Below are positions 10,303 through 20,237 of a stretch of 64,000 bases of DNA, piece by piece (position 1 is the first letter of the stretch; every line of letters begins with the position of its first letter). The position numbers were made by a program, and so were the translations under genes. The stretch spans positions 10,044,001 to 10,108,000 of the forward strand of contig JBHGNT010000014.1 of assembly GCA_043228905.1 (NCBI GenBank), given 5' to 3'. The stretch is from Azolla caroliniana (Eukaryota; Polypodiophyta). The notes beneath the pieces are model-generated. The model was not told the DNA's origin. It ran no database searches and worked only from the letters and a program-made list of their open reading frames with translations.

Positions 10303-11337
10303 CTAGTCCGTGCCGTCGGTCACGGCAAAAGGATTAACTGGGGTCATCCCAAGGTAAGGTCGAAGTCGGAAGCCATTTGCCCAACTCTTGACGATGTCTC
10401 CGGCAAGTGTGCTGAGTTGGAATGTGTCGTTAAACTCGTCAATTATCCAGAAGGGGCCTGTCCATCGGAATTGTAATTTACTCGGCATCGCACCGAGTCG
10501 TGTTTGGAAGACCAGCACCAGTTTGCCGATGGTAAGTGTTTTCTCCCTACCCTTTTGGTGTCGATCGACGAAGGCTTTGCGTTGTTGTTGGCGTTGCTCC
10601 ATGTGAGGCATGCTGGCCATTTGTTGTTCGCCGAGTTCGAGGAGTTGTTCGAGCCGATATTGCTCTGATTGACCCTCGGGTTGCCTTTCCTTAACCTGAA
10701 CCCGGAGACTCGAAACTTGGAACTCGATCGGCATGACTGCTTTCAAACCAAAGGCCAACTGAAAGGGTGTAGACTGAATGCTCGTTTTGAATGTGGTGCA
10801 ATATGCCCACAATGCACTCTGGAGCTTGGCATCCCAATCGGTGCGGTTCTCATTGACGATTTTTTTCAGGATTGTCTGCAAAATTTTATTAGTCGACTCT
10901 GCCAATCCGTTTGCCTGTGGATAGTACGTCGTACTCTTCTTATGTATGACCGCGTAGTGTGTAGTGAGTTCGCGAATTATGTGGTTTAGAAAATGCCCGC
11001 CTTGGCCACTAATGAGCTCGATTGGGCATCCATATCGGCACCATAGATGTTCGTATACGAACTTTGCCGTGGATGCAGCAGTATTGTCCCATAGTGCCTT
11101 AGCCTCGACCCATTTTGTGCAATAGTCCGTGGCCACGATGATGTATTTGTTACCGGTGCGGGCCGCGGCTGGTTTAAAAGTTCCGACAAAATCTAACCCC
11201 CACTTTTGAAATGGCTCTAACGAAAGAATGGGTTGGTGCGGCATCCGGGCTTGCTCAGTCGGTTGTCCCATGCGTTGACATAGATCGTATTGTCGACAGA
11301 ATTCATGAGCATCTTTTTTTGTTGTGGGCCACCACAA
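10303..11337 (-). pseudogene. Gypsy A integrase, catalytic Asp changed
   Basis: Sense start 11337 at MWWPTTKKDAHEFC, the second half of the HHCC zinc domain (CDLCQRMGQPTEQA). The core has WGLDFVGTFKP and PYYPQANGLAESTN (in the usual E position), but the middle motif reads ISGQGGHF where C has ISDQGGHF, so the second catalytic Asp is Gly. A C-terminal GPF/Y-type domain follows (FRWTGPFWIIDEFN), with no chromodomain. It stays open for 344 codons up to the Copia G insertion point. Confidence 0.85.
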
Positions 11338-11505
11338 GCCACTCTGCCATATTTTTCTTGTTGTGGCCTCTCCAGCGTAATGTCTCCCCGCGATTCCGTG
11401 ATGTGACTCCTAGAGGATTGTGGGTTTCTCAAATTGAGGAATTGCACGACGCCAGATGCCATCCGAGCCTTTGTGGTAAAGGGTGTCGGAGACCATACAG
11501 AAATT

Positions 11506-12399
11506 TCAGCTCCTGAGAGCTAGTCGTTTCCGAGCATCGAGAGTCAAGTGGTCGGGAGGAAGGCCGGTGTAGAGAAAATGGGTCATCTCGGCGATCCATT
11601 CGTCCTCATTCGCGTTTGGCACTGTTGCGAGACTGAAAAGGGTGGCGTCGGGTAATTCATCGTACGTGGACACGGCTGGTTCGCCTGACTCGAGGCGGCT
11701 CAGGTAGTTAGCTACGGCGTGTTGGACGTCGGGCCGGTGCTGGATTTGAAAATCAAACTCCTGCAGCAGTAGCATCCATCGGGCCAGGCGACCTGTGAGG
11801 GCTTGCTTATTAACCAAGTAGAGGAGGGTTGAGTGGTCGACGTGGAATGTGAAGTTCCGGCCTAAGAGATAATGACGGAATTTGTTGATGTTGTAAACCA
11901 TACCGGGGGCCTTGCATTCGGTGGTTGAGTAGTTCTTCTCCGTGGCCGAGAGTCGTCGGCTACCGTAATACACTGGCCGGTACCAATTTGGTGGTGTGCG
12001 CTGCATGAGCGCGCTACCGATGACCATATCTGATGCATCTACGAAGACGTGAAAAGGTTCCGACCAGACCGGTGCCTGTACCACCGGGGCATGGGAGAGC
12101 ATTAACTTTAAGTCTTAGTACGCCTCGTCTTCTGTTGAAGACCACTGAAATGGAAGTCTATGCACCGCCGCATGTAAAGGGGTCGCGAAATCTGCTAGGT
12201 GTCGCAACATCCGGTTATGCCATCTAATTTGGCCCAAGAATCTGTTGAGAGCCTTCGCGGTAGAGGGCGCGGGGGCATTCAGAATGGCCTGCACTTTATC
12301 CGGGTCCATGGCGATACCTTCCTGGCTGACTATGTGCCCGAGCAGGTTGTCGCATGTCACCAAGAACGCGCATTTGGCCGAATTTAAACTTAAGTGCAC
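11506..12399 (-). pseudogene. Gypsy A RT end and RNase H
   Basis: Segment 12399-12115 carries the end of RT and the connection (LGHIVSQEGIAMDPDKV, RFLGQIRWHNRMLRHLAD). Segment 12102-11506 is RNase H with FHVFVDASDMVIGS, YYGSRRLSATEKNYSTTE, HVDHSTLLYLV and LLLQEFDFQIQHR. A stop separates the two segments. The LLLQEFD string is shared with Athila/Tat RNase H as I know it. Confidence 0.8.
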
Positions 12400-13290
12400 G
12401 TGTCAGCATCGTTCGAGACAGAGCCGTAGTTGGGTCATATGCTCTAGTCGTTGACCATACACGGCAAAGTTGTCGAGGAGCACTTACATGAACGCTGAAA
12501 TATACTCGTTGAAAATCTCTGAGATGATGTGTTGGAACGTGGCCGGTGTCGTCTTAAATCTGAACATCATTACCTCGGCCACGAAGACACCCCAGTCCGT
12601 GACAAATGTCGTTTTCTCCTGATCGTCCAGGTGCATTCAGATTTGATTATAGCCACTAAACCCGTCGAGGAAACTGTAACATTCATGACCAGCCATCGTG
12701 TCGAGGACGCTATCCGTGAACGGAAGAGGGAACCCATCCGTGACTATCGCAGCATTGAGTTTGCGGTAATCAACACAAACGCGGATTTTCCTGTTTTTCT
12801 TGGGGACCACGATGATTGGGCTTAACCATGTGGCTCTTTTTACTGGGCGTATAAAACCTACTCGAAGGAGTTTGTCGATTTCCTCTTTGACCTGAGCCGC
12901 GTAGTTAAGGTTCATATGGTACCGTTGTTGTTGGATCGGCCGAGTGTCCGGTAGGAGGTGTACTTGGTGTTGGTAAAATTGGGGATCCAATCCCTTCATA
13001 TCCGTGTAAGACCAGGTGAATACATCCTGATATTCCGTGAGCAAGCGTACCAGGGCTGACCGCTCGTCGGCTGGTAAGTTATTAGCGATTTGAAGTGTCT
13101 GCGGGTTCTCGTTGGAGCCGAGGTTCAGTGACTCAAGCGTTGATGCTTTTACCCGCTGGGAAATGACAAGTTCTCGTTCGAACGCGTCCCGCGCTTGTCG
13201 TAGTTCCGTGATAGTCGTGGGATCGGCGTCATCCTGGGGAAGGGAATCTGTCGTGCCATCCTCGTCCAGTGTTGTGCCCACACCCGACAT
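12400..13290 (-). pseudogene. Gypsy A reverse transcriptase, FLDD box changed to LLDN
   Basis: Segment 13290-12637 holds the linker and RT blocks (VGFIRPVKRATWLSPIIVVPK, RVCVDYRKLN and CYSFLDGFSGYNQI). It then breaks. Past the stops, one frame near 12470 reads VLLDNFAVYGQR where C has VFLDDFAVYSR, so the second catalytic Asp is Asn. With the stops this is inactive. Confidence 0.8.
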
Positions 13291-13517
13291 GGCGTTTATT
13301 TCGAAGAGAGGTATGATACTAGGGTGATCTTCTAGGAAGTCACCTCTTTGTCGGCTAAGCTATTGAGCATGTGTACCCCTTCCGTGTATAAGAGCGTAGT
13401 TTTCTGAGGCGTGCTTAGGCATTCTTCAGTTATTACCCGTACCTTTGACTTCCCCCGACAGAAGGAGATCATATTCCGCTGCCAATGTTGTTTAATATTT
13501 GTTGTGTGCAACCAGGG

Positions 13518-13769
13518 TCAACCAAGCAGCATTGGGTAAGCGCCCGGAGCTTCGAGGCGTAACACGAAGGCCGAGATAGTGAACAGGTGGCTAGCTAACA
13601 TGAAATCAAGGTGGCAAATTAACCTGATGGGGCGAACCGATCGTGTATCGACCATCCGCAGCCAAAAGGGGCAAGGCTCCCATTGATTTATGCCGAGGGT
13701 GTGACATGTGGTCTCGCTGATGACTTTCACACCGGAACCACTGTCACGTCCTTTAATCATGATTTTCAC
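13518..13769 (-). pseudogene. Gypsy A aspartic protease fragment
   Basis: The sense frame reads KGRDSGSGVKVISETTCHTL, the D-S-G active-site region, then WEPCPFWLRMVDTRSVRP, matching C (WEPCPFWLRMADTSSVRP). The frame fails after YPMLLG. About 230 bases of damaged sequence (13291-13517) separate it from RT. Confidence 0.75.
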
Positions 13770-13953
13770 GGCTGGATTCTAGGAATCCATGAGGGGTGGG
13801 CCCGTCCCTGGCTCCGTCAGGTTAATAGGGGGTACAACCGATTTGTCGTCAGCCATGAGCTTAGCCAAGGTATCCCGAAAGTGTGGCATGAGCAGTAACA
13901 TCTTATGTAATGGCAGCGAGATCCTAGCGCTTGTAAGGGCTTCCCATAGATGG

Positions 13954-15134
13954 TCATCTTCTGCCGTGGTGGATGGTCCCGCGGCCAGTTGTGTGTCGAT
14001 GGTCACGTCCTGCATCTCTGTGTGCATCCATCACGGTCGTCAGATCTCCTGCGATTGTTGTGGCGGTACCGGTCATCGCGGCAACGGTAGTCATCGTCGC
14101 GGTGGTAGTCGTTGTCACGGCGCTGGCGATCCGGGGATCGTGGTTGCTCGTTTGCCCGATGTCAGTATGACTAACGTTCATCCTGCCGGGAGTACATATT
14201 GCGCAGCTCGATCTGGCGAACTAGAGCCGTTATTATGCGGTTGAGCATGTTGTACTCATATTGTGCGATTGTGTGAGCTCAGGACTAACATATGGGGCAC
14301 TGTGGCCGGTGAGGGCACTCAAGAGCTAGATGGCCTGAGCCTGAGCAGGTCGTGCATTGAAGGGCTTGTTGGAAATGATTGTCCTCCTGAGGAAGGGAGC
14401 TTTGCAAAGAGCTCGTGGAGAAAACCGTGGTATGTTGTGTCTGATCGATTGCAAGGGCTCGTGTGATGACTTGCTCGATAGTCTGGTTGGAGAAATCTGT
14501 AAGTGCGAGAGTCGTTCGTAGAGGCTCCCGCAGGCTGGGCAGGAAGGTATCCGGAATGTGATGAGCGGAAACATCGTCGGCCAGTTGTTGGTAGAGATGT
14601 TGAAACCGGATCGTGAACTGGGCGACCGTCTCGTGAGGTTCTTGGATCATGGAAAAGAATTGTCAGAGTAATTCCCGCTTCGGAACTTGGCGGTGAAATA
14701 ATTGTAGGAACTTTGTCCGAACGTCCTGGAACGTTGTGACCTCTCCCATGTTGAGGCGGGAGTACCATCGAGCAGTCGGGCCATCAAGGGATAAACCAAA
14801 TTCCGCGAGTTTGGAGGCCTCGATTTCGGCAACTCATAACCGCTGCATCGAGTGGTTGGCCTGCCATGTGGACACAAACGCCTGGGTGTGTGATTCCACG
14901 TCAAGCCGTCGGTATACCGTGGGTAAGGGTAAGGCATGGTATCCAGATCCGGGTCCTCGGGTAAAACCAGAAAAGGGTTAGGGTCAGGTTGGATGACCTC
15001 TGGAGGGCTCGGCGGGGAGGTTGGTGCGAAATCAACTCGCGACTAGGTATCGGGTGGCAAGGATTGCAACCAGTGAGCCTTCGATAGTTCCTGGAATGAT
15101 TGGTCAATAACCGCTGAGTCGGAAGTTCCTTCAA
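13954..15134 (-). pseudogene. Gypsy A gag (several frames)
   Basis: The best segment, 14650-14285, reads TVAQFTIRFQHLYQQLADD, FLPSLREPLRTTLALTDF and the zinc knuckle CTTCSGSGHLALEC followed by CPIC. It aligns with C gag (IPQFVIRFQRMHSQL, REPLRTVCTVIDF, CTICLNAGHSAVEC). Upstream and downstream segments are out of frame and low in information. No intact start remains. Confidence 0.75.
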
Positions 15135-15240
15135 CTAGCTCAGGGCGTCGGGCAGGTGGTCGAGACCGCATGATGCAATTGGGCGCCGTACTGGCGGCTG
15201 GAGTTTGCTTCCATCGTAGTTCGCTGTGACCTTACAACTA

Positions 15241-15260
15241 TAACCGGGTGTGCCAAATTG
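15241..15260 (-). other. primer-binding site region of Gypsy A
   Basis: Inside the 5' LTR the sense strand reads CAATTTGGCACACCCGGTTA. It is related to the B site (TTTTGGCACGCCCGGTGG) and to TTTGGCG-type sites of Tat-like elements. I cannot assign the tRNA. Confidence 0.5.
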
Positions 15261-15751
15261 TGTTAACCGTTTCTAGGAAAACACCTTCGATGAGCCCACA
15301 GGTTATCGGTGTCAAGGGATCGTGCTACATGGGAGCCTCTTCTACACAGGGAAGAAGAAAAGAAGAAAGAACAAGGAGCGTACACGGGCTACAACCCGTT
15401 AGGCATAAACGTAGCTCGCTTTACGAGTACGGGGAGAATACACAGATAGAATATTAGAAAAAACGAAACTTATATTAAACGATAGAGCTCCCAGTGAGTA
15501 GAGTACTCGACTCTCAGCCGGAAACAGTTAGTGCAGAGCTTGTTGCTAGGATATTCCTCTCTCTAAGAATGATCTAGATAAATCCCCCCTTGGGGTATGC
15601 ATAACTCATGTTATATAGTTTTCCCCTTCAGATAGAGCCGAGCCATCGGCTGATTGTGAGGGTTCAAACACAGCTATTTCTAGTCTTACCTATTTCCTCA
15701 CCACACAGCGAGTTTACATAATATATTTATATTTCTAGCCTATGGACAACA
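15261..15751 (-). repeat. 5' LTR of Gypsy A
   Basis: Direct repeat of 909-1410, bounded outside by AGGTG. It has around thirty substitutions relative to its partner and a short deletion near the promoter-distal end, so the insertion is old. Confidence 0.88.
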
Positions 15752-15756
15752 AGGTG

Positions 15757-16029
15757 CAATGCCGATCTCAAAGTTTTTGTGCTGCTACGGGAGCTTCATC
15801 TGCATTCGTGCTTAGAGTACTCTAAGATGATGGCACTATTCCCCAAGTTGCACTATGTCAAAAACCAAAGATCAAATATTTGAGTATTCTCATAAATTAA
15901 ATGACATGTATTTAACTAATAAAACATAAAATTTCACAAACCATCCTTATGATTTTCCCACAAAAAACTAGCTAATTAGTTGTGGCCATTTTAGTAACTA
16001 ATTAGCTATGATAGTGTTCCCTCTCGCAT
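15757..16029. other. host DNA right of Gypsy A, no gene seen
   Basis: AT-rich. On the minus strand the first 120 bases hold short open segments that would read into the sequence left of A (after removal of A and one TSD copy), so they might belong to the same host gene as 1-347. No motif is recognised. Confidence 0.35.
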
Positions 16030-16180
16030 GCAGTTACCCACCACACTTCCTCCTATTCAGAAGTGGTCTTTTTCATTGAGTTCGCCTTGTGCTTCATCAC
16101 AAAGGTTGGCCCTTTTCCGGTCTTACCGATTCCGGATCCTTCCAAACCTTTTGTGTAGTTCGAGCTTGGTTCGTTCCCTT

Positions 16181-16520
16181 CTTGCCACAATACCAGCATG
16201 ATGGGTCGGCCTTCCCTTGCAGGTTTCCAGCACAGCTTTGACTCCCCCTGCTCGTGGAGGGTCCGGAACTACTATCGGCACTGTCTCTGTGCCTCCGGTT
16301 CTACTCTTGCCGGCCGCCGCTATTGCGTGCCGACCCACCTTGTCCTCCTTCTTGCCACAATACCAGCATGATGGGTCGGCCTTCCCTTGCCGGTTTCCAG
16401 CACCGCTTTGACTCCCCCTGCTCGTGGAGAGTCCGGAACTACTATCGACACTGTCTCTGTGCCTCCGGTTCTACTCTTGTCGGCCGCCGCTATTGCGTGC
16501 CGACCCACCTTGTCCTCCAT
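16181..16520 (-). repeat. 170-bp tandem duplication in Copia H gag
   Basis: 16181-16350 and 16351-16520 are near-identical. Each carries the start of a zinc knuckle in sense (SCWYCGKK). In neither copy does the knuckle run on to its His, so the duplication and later changes have broken it. Confidence 0.8.
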
Positions 16521-17190
16521 GCCCACGGACCCAATCAGCGTCTGTGTATATCATGTGACTGTTCGATTGAGTGATCCTCGATCCCGTCGTGTGGTTTTCT
16601 TCAACAATTAGCATCGATTGTAGGTCGAAGAAGGACAATGGCTTCTCTTGGGTGCAAATTGTCTTCTGGATTGGCCCGTACCGTTGTGCTAGATGACCGA
16701 GGCAGATATGGACCATCTCGTCTTCGACCATTGTCACGTTGATGGACCTAAGTACATTGTGGATCTGCTTGATCTTGTTTGTGTAGTTGGTAACCGTCAT
16801 GTCCCGTTGCCGGATATTGTTGAGTTGTTGTTAGAGTTGCAACTTCTGAGCCATGGTACTTGCGGCTAAAGTCTTCCAGAGATTTTCCCAAGCCTCCATC
16901 GGCGACTTTGCATCTCTGATGTAGCTGAGCATTTGGTCGTGCACATAGGACACAAGGCAATACAACACTCTGCTTGCTCCTTGCTCCCATGTCAGGGAGT
17001 CCTTGTGTGCCGAATCCGATGCTGCTACATTTGCTCCTTCGACATAGCTCCAGTATTTGTGCCTCAGTAGGTATTGGTGCATTTTATACGACCAAGACGC
17101 ATAGTTGCTCCGGTCGAGCTTTTCTGTAGGAAGCGAGCTCTCCATGCTTCTGTCAATATCTTTATTCTCTCTCTGTTCTTTATCGGTCAT
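16471..17190 (-). pseudogene. Copia H gag
   Basis: Start ATG at 17190. The first segment to 16831 reads MTDKEQRENKDIDRSMESSL and KLDRSNYASWSYKMHQYLL, with AWENLWKTLAASTMAQKLQL, close to Copia G gag. A stop at 16831 is followed by a segment from 16800 (TVTNYTNKIKQIHNVLRS, SFFDLQSMLIVEENH). It is truncated and broken; function lost. Confidence 0.8.
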
Positions 17191-17243
17191 TAGGGTTTGT
17201 CCATTTCAAGCACTTGTCAGTAGCAGAGGTTCTCAACCCTCGC

Positions 17244-17255
17244 TCTTTGATACCA
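17244..17255 (-). other. primer-binding site of Copia H
   Basis: The sense strand reads TGGTATCAAAGA beside the LTR, an initiator tRNA-Met site with a G-to-A change relative to G. Confidence 0.7.
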
Positions 17256-17705
17256 TGTAAAAGATGTTGTGCAGATGCTAAGAAAAAACTAGCTAGTCCG
17301 GATTACATTAGAACACAAAACAGAGGTTTAATGGAAAGCTTGAATACATGGGAGAGACATAGAGAGTAGAAAAATATAAACTCAATTAAAAAAATAACAC
17401 TCTATATGTACAAATTTCCTATAGGACACTTTTTATACAAGTCCTTAAAAGGACTAACAGAACTACTGACATGTACTTCAATGCTCATATGAGCGACTAA
17501 CACTAACTGCAAGAAATATACCTATGTACTAGGCTAGGACTGTAGGCCTCTAATGGCCTACCGGTTACAATCAAATCCGTCTCTTTGATCTTTCTGTTGG
17601 TTCCAAATACCGATCCAGATACCCCTTTTGTTCTCCATTCCGGATACCAATTCGGCTCTGGCTTATTAAGTTGATCTAGATCCGGTTGAGCTTGTATGCT
17701 CAACA
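17256..17705 (-). repeat. 5' LTR of Copia H
   Basis: Runs from TGTAAAAG to CTCAACA on the plus strand, the same termini as Copia G but longer and well diverged. Its boundary is set by the primer site on one side and the start of plus-strand Copia fragment I on the other. Confidence 0.75.
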
Positions 17706-18274
17706 ACATGATAGCTGAAGACGGGTACAGAACGACTTTGAGCAAGTCGACATGGATGATCAGCCGTGGAAACCTGAAAATTGGAAGCAGACAGAAGTAC
17801 AACAACTTGTATCCAATGATGGCGATCAATCCAGAAGGAACCCTGAACATAGCCGAAAAAACCGACCCGAACCTATGGCATGGTTGACTAAGCCATATGT
17901 CTCAAGTCATTCTCGATCGACTAATGGCAGTTGGTTACATTCCAAAACTCCAAGCAAAGATGGACTTCTGTGAGCATTGTCCATACGGGAAACAGACCGA
18001 AGTCCGCTGTCGTGAAAATCCATCACTATGTGCGGATCGTGAGGAATCCATCAATCCAGAAGGAACCCTGAACATAGCCGAAAAAACCGACCCGAACCTA
18101 TGGCATGGTTGACTAAGTCATATGTCTCAAGTCGTTCTCGATCGACTAATGGCAGTTGCTTACATTCCAAAACTCCAAGCAAAGATGGACTTCTGTGAGC
18201 ATTGTCCATACGGGAAACAGACCGAAGTCCGCTGTCGTGAAAATCCATCACTATGTGCGGATCGTGAGGCGGAA
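17706..18274 (+). pseudogene. Copia fragment I: pre-integrase domain, 225-bp tandem duplication
   Basis: The plus frame reads STWMISRGNLKIGSRQKYNN, NPEGTLNIAEKTDPNLWHG, a stop, LSHMSQVILDRLMAVGYIPK and DFCEHCPYGKQTEV, the Copia gag-pre-integrase block with its CxxC. The unit at 17825-18049 is repeated at 18050-18274. The repeated unit also contains the first ~40 bases of the Gypsy F LTR, so the duplication happened after F inserted. Nothing else of this element is visible here. Confidence 0.75.
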
Positions 18275-20114
18275 CCACTGGGTTATGGACGGGAAGGAAA
18301 TAGGGCTCACACGCACAACACAAGGAAGGCTTACACAAACAAGACACAATTATTCGAACGTGTTTATGAAAATGAGAGGTGCATGGGCAAGCCCGAATCA
18401 ACCCCTAGTCACAAGGCGAACAAATGCACGTGAGGAAGGCTTACACACGGACTCACGAGGAAAAGACTTACTTACACACACGAGAGACAGAGTTTCAAAT
18501 GCATTTGTGAAAAGAGAGGTGCATGAGCAAGCCTGAACACTCCCTTGATACAAGACACGCGAACACACAAGGAAAAGGCTTACTTACACACACGAGAGAC
18601 AGAGTTTTGAATGTCTTTGTGAAAAGAGAGGTGAATGGGCAAGCCCAAACACTCTCTTGTTACAATACGCGCAAACACACAAGCAAGGTTTACACACGGG
18701 AGACACAATTTCGAACGCCTTTGTGAAAGGAGAGGTGCATGGGCAAGCCCGAACGCTCCCTTGCCACAAGTCGAACGAACACACAAGCAAGATTTACACT
18801 AACATGCAAGAAACGATTTCGAACGCCTTTGTGAAAGGAGAGGTGCATGGGCAAGCCCGAACGCTCCCTTGCCACATGTCGCACGAACACATGTCAAGCA
18901 ATATTTACACTAACACGCAAGACACGAAAGTTTGAATGCCTTTGTGAAAGGAGAGGTGCATGGGCAAGCTCGAAACGCTCCCTTGTCACAAGACACACAA
19001 ACAGATAAGCACAAATCACAATAACATATAAGACACGTAATTTTGAATGCCTTTGTGAAAGGAGAGTTGCATGGGCAAGCCTGAAACGCTCCCTTGTCAA
19101 AAGACACACAAACAAATAAGCACAAATGACAATAACATATAAGATACGTAAGTTTCAATGTCTTTATGAAAGGAGATGTGCATGGGCAAGCCCGAAACGC
19201 TCCCTAGTCACAAGACACACAAACAAATAAGCACAAATGACAATAACATATAAAATACGTAAGTTTCAACGCCTTTGTGAAAGGAGAGGTGCATGGGCTA
19301 GCTCGAGACGCTCCCTTGTCAAAAGACACACAAACAAATAAGCACAAATGAAGATAACATATAAGACACGTAGGTGAAACCAAACATTAGTTTATTACAA
19401 TATAATAGATTCTTTTATAAAATAAGAATCAATTTTACAACGGGTTTGATATGAATATGAGAGATAGTTTATAAAGGAAGGGGGAAGAGAGGTGGAGGAA
19501 AGAAGAGAGTGGAATATAGAAGAAGGTGATTCTTTGTTGATGATGCCTCTCAATGTTGTTGATCCTTCTCAATTGAGTAGAGCTTCCGCTTTCCTTCTCC
19601 CTCCCCCCCTTCTTGACTAGAATAGGCGCTTATGTATAGGTTTAGGATTGCTTGCCTTTTTCCCCTAAAAAAAAGCTTGTCTATATGAGTCGACTTTTCT
19701 TTTCCTCACTATGTCTGTTTTCTAGCCCCAAATTTCACATACAAGATATTCTTGGAAAGCTCTTTGGGTTAGCTTTCTTATGCATCTTTTCTTTTCTAAT
19801 TTGGACATCTGAAGAAGAAATTATGAGCTTTGTTCTCTATTGTGCTCCTCATATCCACGCGTGCTTTTATTTTTTTTCTCTTCATCTTTTTCTCTACTTT
19901 TGTTTACGTTTGAAAACCGCCTCTAACTTAATATTCATCATTATTTATTGTAAGGTTCAACACTTTGACCTTTTATTTATAAGGAATTAACTTTGGCAAA
20001 ATGAAAAAGTATTTTTGCTACCAATAAAGTGTACTTCACATTACTAGTTTATTTAAACTACTATTTTGCTTCTTTTCTAGGGTGGTTTCACACTGTGTTA
20101 CAAACATCACAACA
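18233..20114 (-). repeat. 3' LTR of Gypsy F, about 1.9 kb
   Basis: On the plus strand it begins TGTCGTGAAAAT, as does the other LTR at 41725, and ends CATCACAACA just before a PPT. It is long because it contains about nine tandem units (18300-19380). The part from 19380 to 20114 is AT- and pyrimidine-rich without a gene; an apparent 112-codon open frame at 19652-19990 is not coding in my view. Confidence 0.7.
18300..19380. repeat. tandem repeat of about 105-112 bp in the Gypsy F LTR
   Basis: The string GCATGGGCAAGCCCGAA and its variants recurs at 18381, 18521, 18632, 18737, 18845, 18958, 19069, 19180 and 19291. Each unit holds the perfect small hairpin GGGC-AA-GCCC inside a wider imperfect inverted pair (GTGAAAGGAG with CTCCCTTGTCAC). 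The other F LTR holds three units (41874, 42013, 42125). Confidence 0.85.
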
Positions 20115-20126
20115 TCCACCCCCACC
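20115..20126 (-). other. polypurine tract of Gypsy F
   Basis: The sense strand reads GGTGGGGGTGGA directly before the LTR terminus TGTTGTGATG. Confidence 0.65.
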
Positions 20127-20237
20127 AAACCTGCACATCCTCCAATATGTGCCAATGATTGTTAGTTGCTATTGCTTATTCTTTTTAAACCTTGAAGTCT
20201 AGAGGTTCGATTTCAGGATTTGTGGTCTCTCTTCTCT

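Larger units (their letters stand above)
909..15751 (-). mobile_element. Gypsy A: degenerate Athila/Tat-like LTR retrotransposon with extra ORF
   Basis: Two direct LTRs (909-1410 and 15261-15751) with a 5-bp duplication enclose, in sense order on the minus strand, gag, protease, RT, RNase H, integrase and then a further coding region downstream of integrase. Copia G is inserted between integrase and that region. The LTRs differ at roughly 30 places, mostly transitions. The coding regions carry many frameshifts and stops, and catalytic residues are changed in RT and integrase, so A is dead. Its gene order and sequence match elements B and C. Confidence 0.9.
16030..17705 (-). mobile_element. 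Copia H: 5' LTR and gag remnant, G family
   Basis: Only the 5' part survives: the LTR at 17256-17705, a primer site and gag, ending near the start of protease (about 16030), where the corresponding G sequence continues. No matching 3' LTR is seen. It abuts Copia fragment I at 17706. Loss of the 3' part is probably a deletion. Confidence 0.8.

Noticed and set aside
18300-19380. CRISPR-like array
   Set aside because: Units are 105-112 bp and similar throughout, with no short repeat/unique spacer pattern; it is an LTR tandem repeat in eukaryotic DNA.
19652-19990. 112-codon Phe/Leu-rich frame as a membrane protein
   Set aside because: It lies in the T-rich part of the Gypsy F LTR; hydrophobic composition comes from T-richness.
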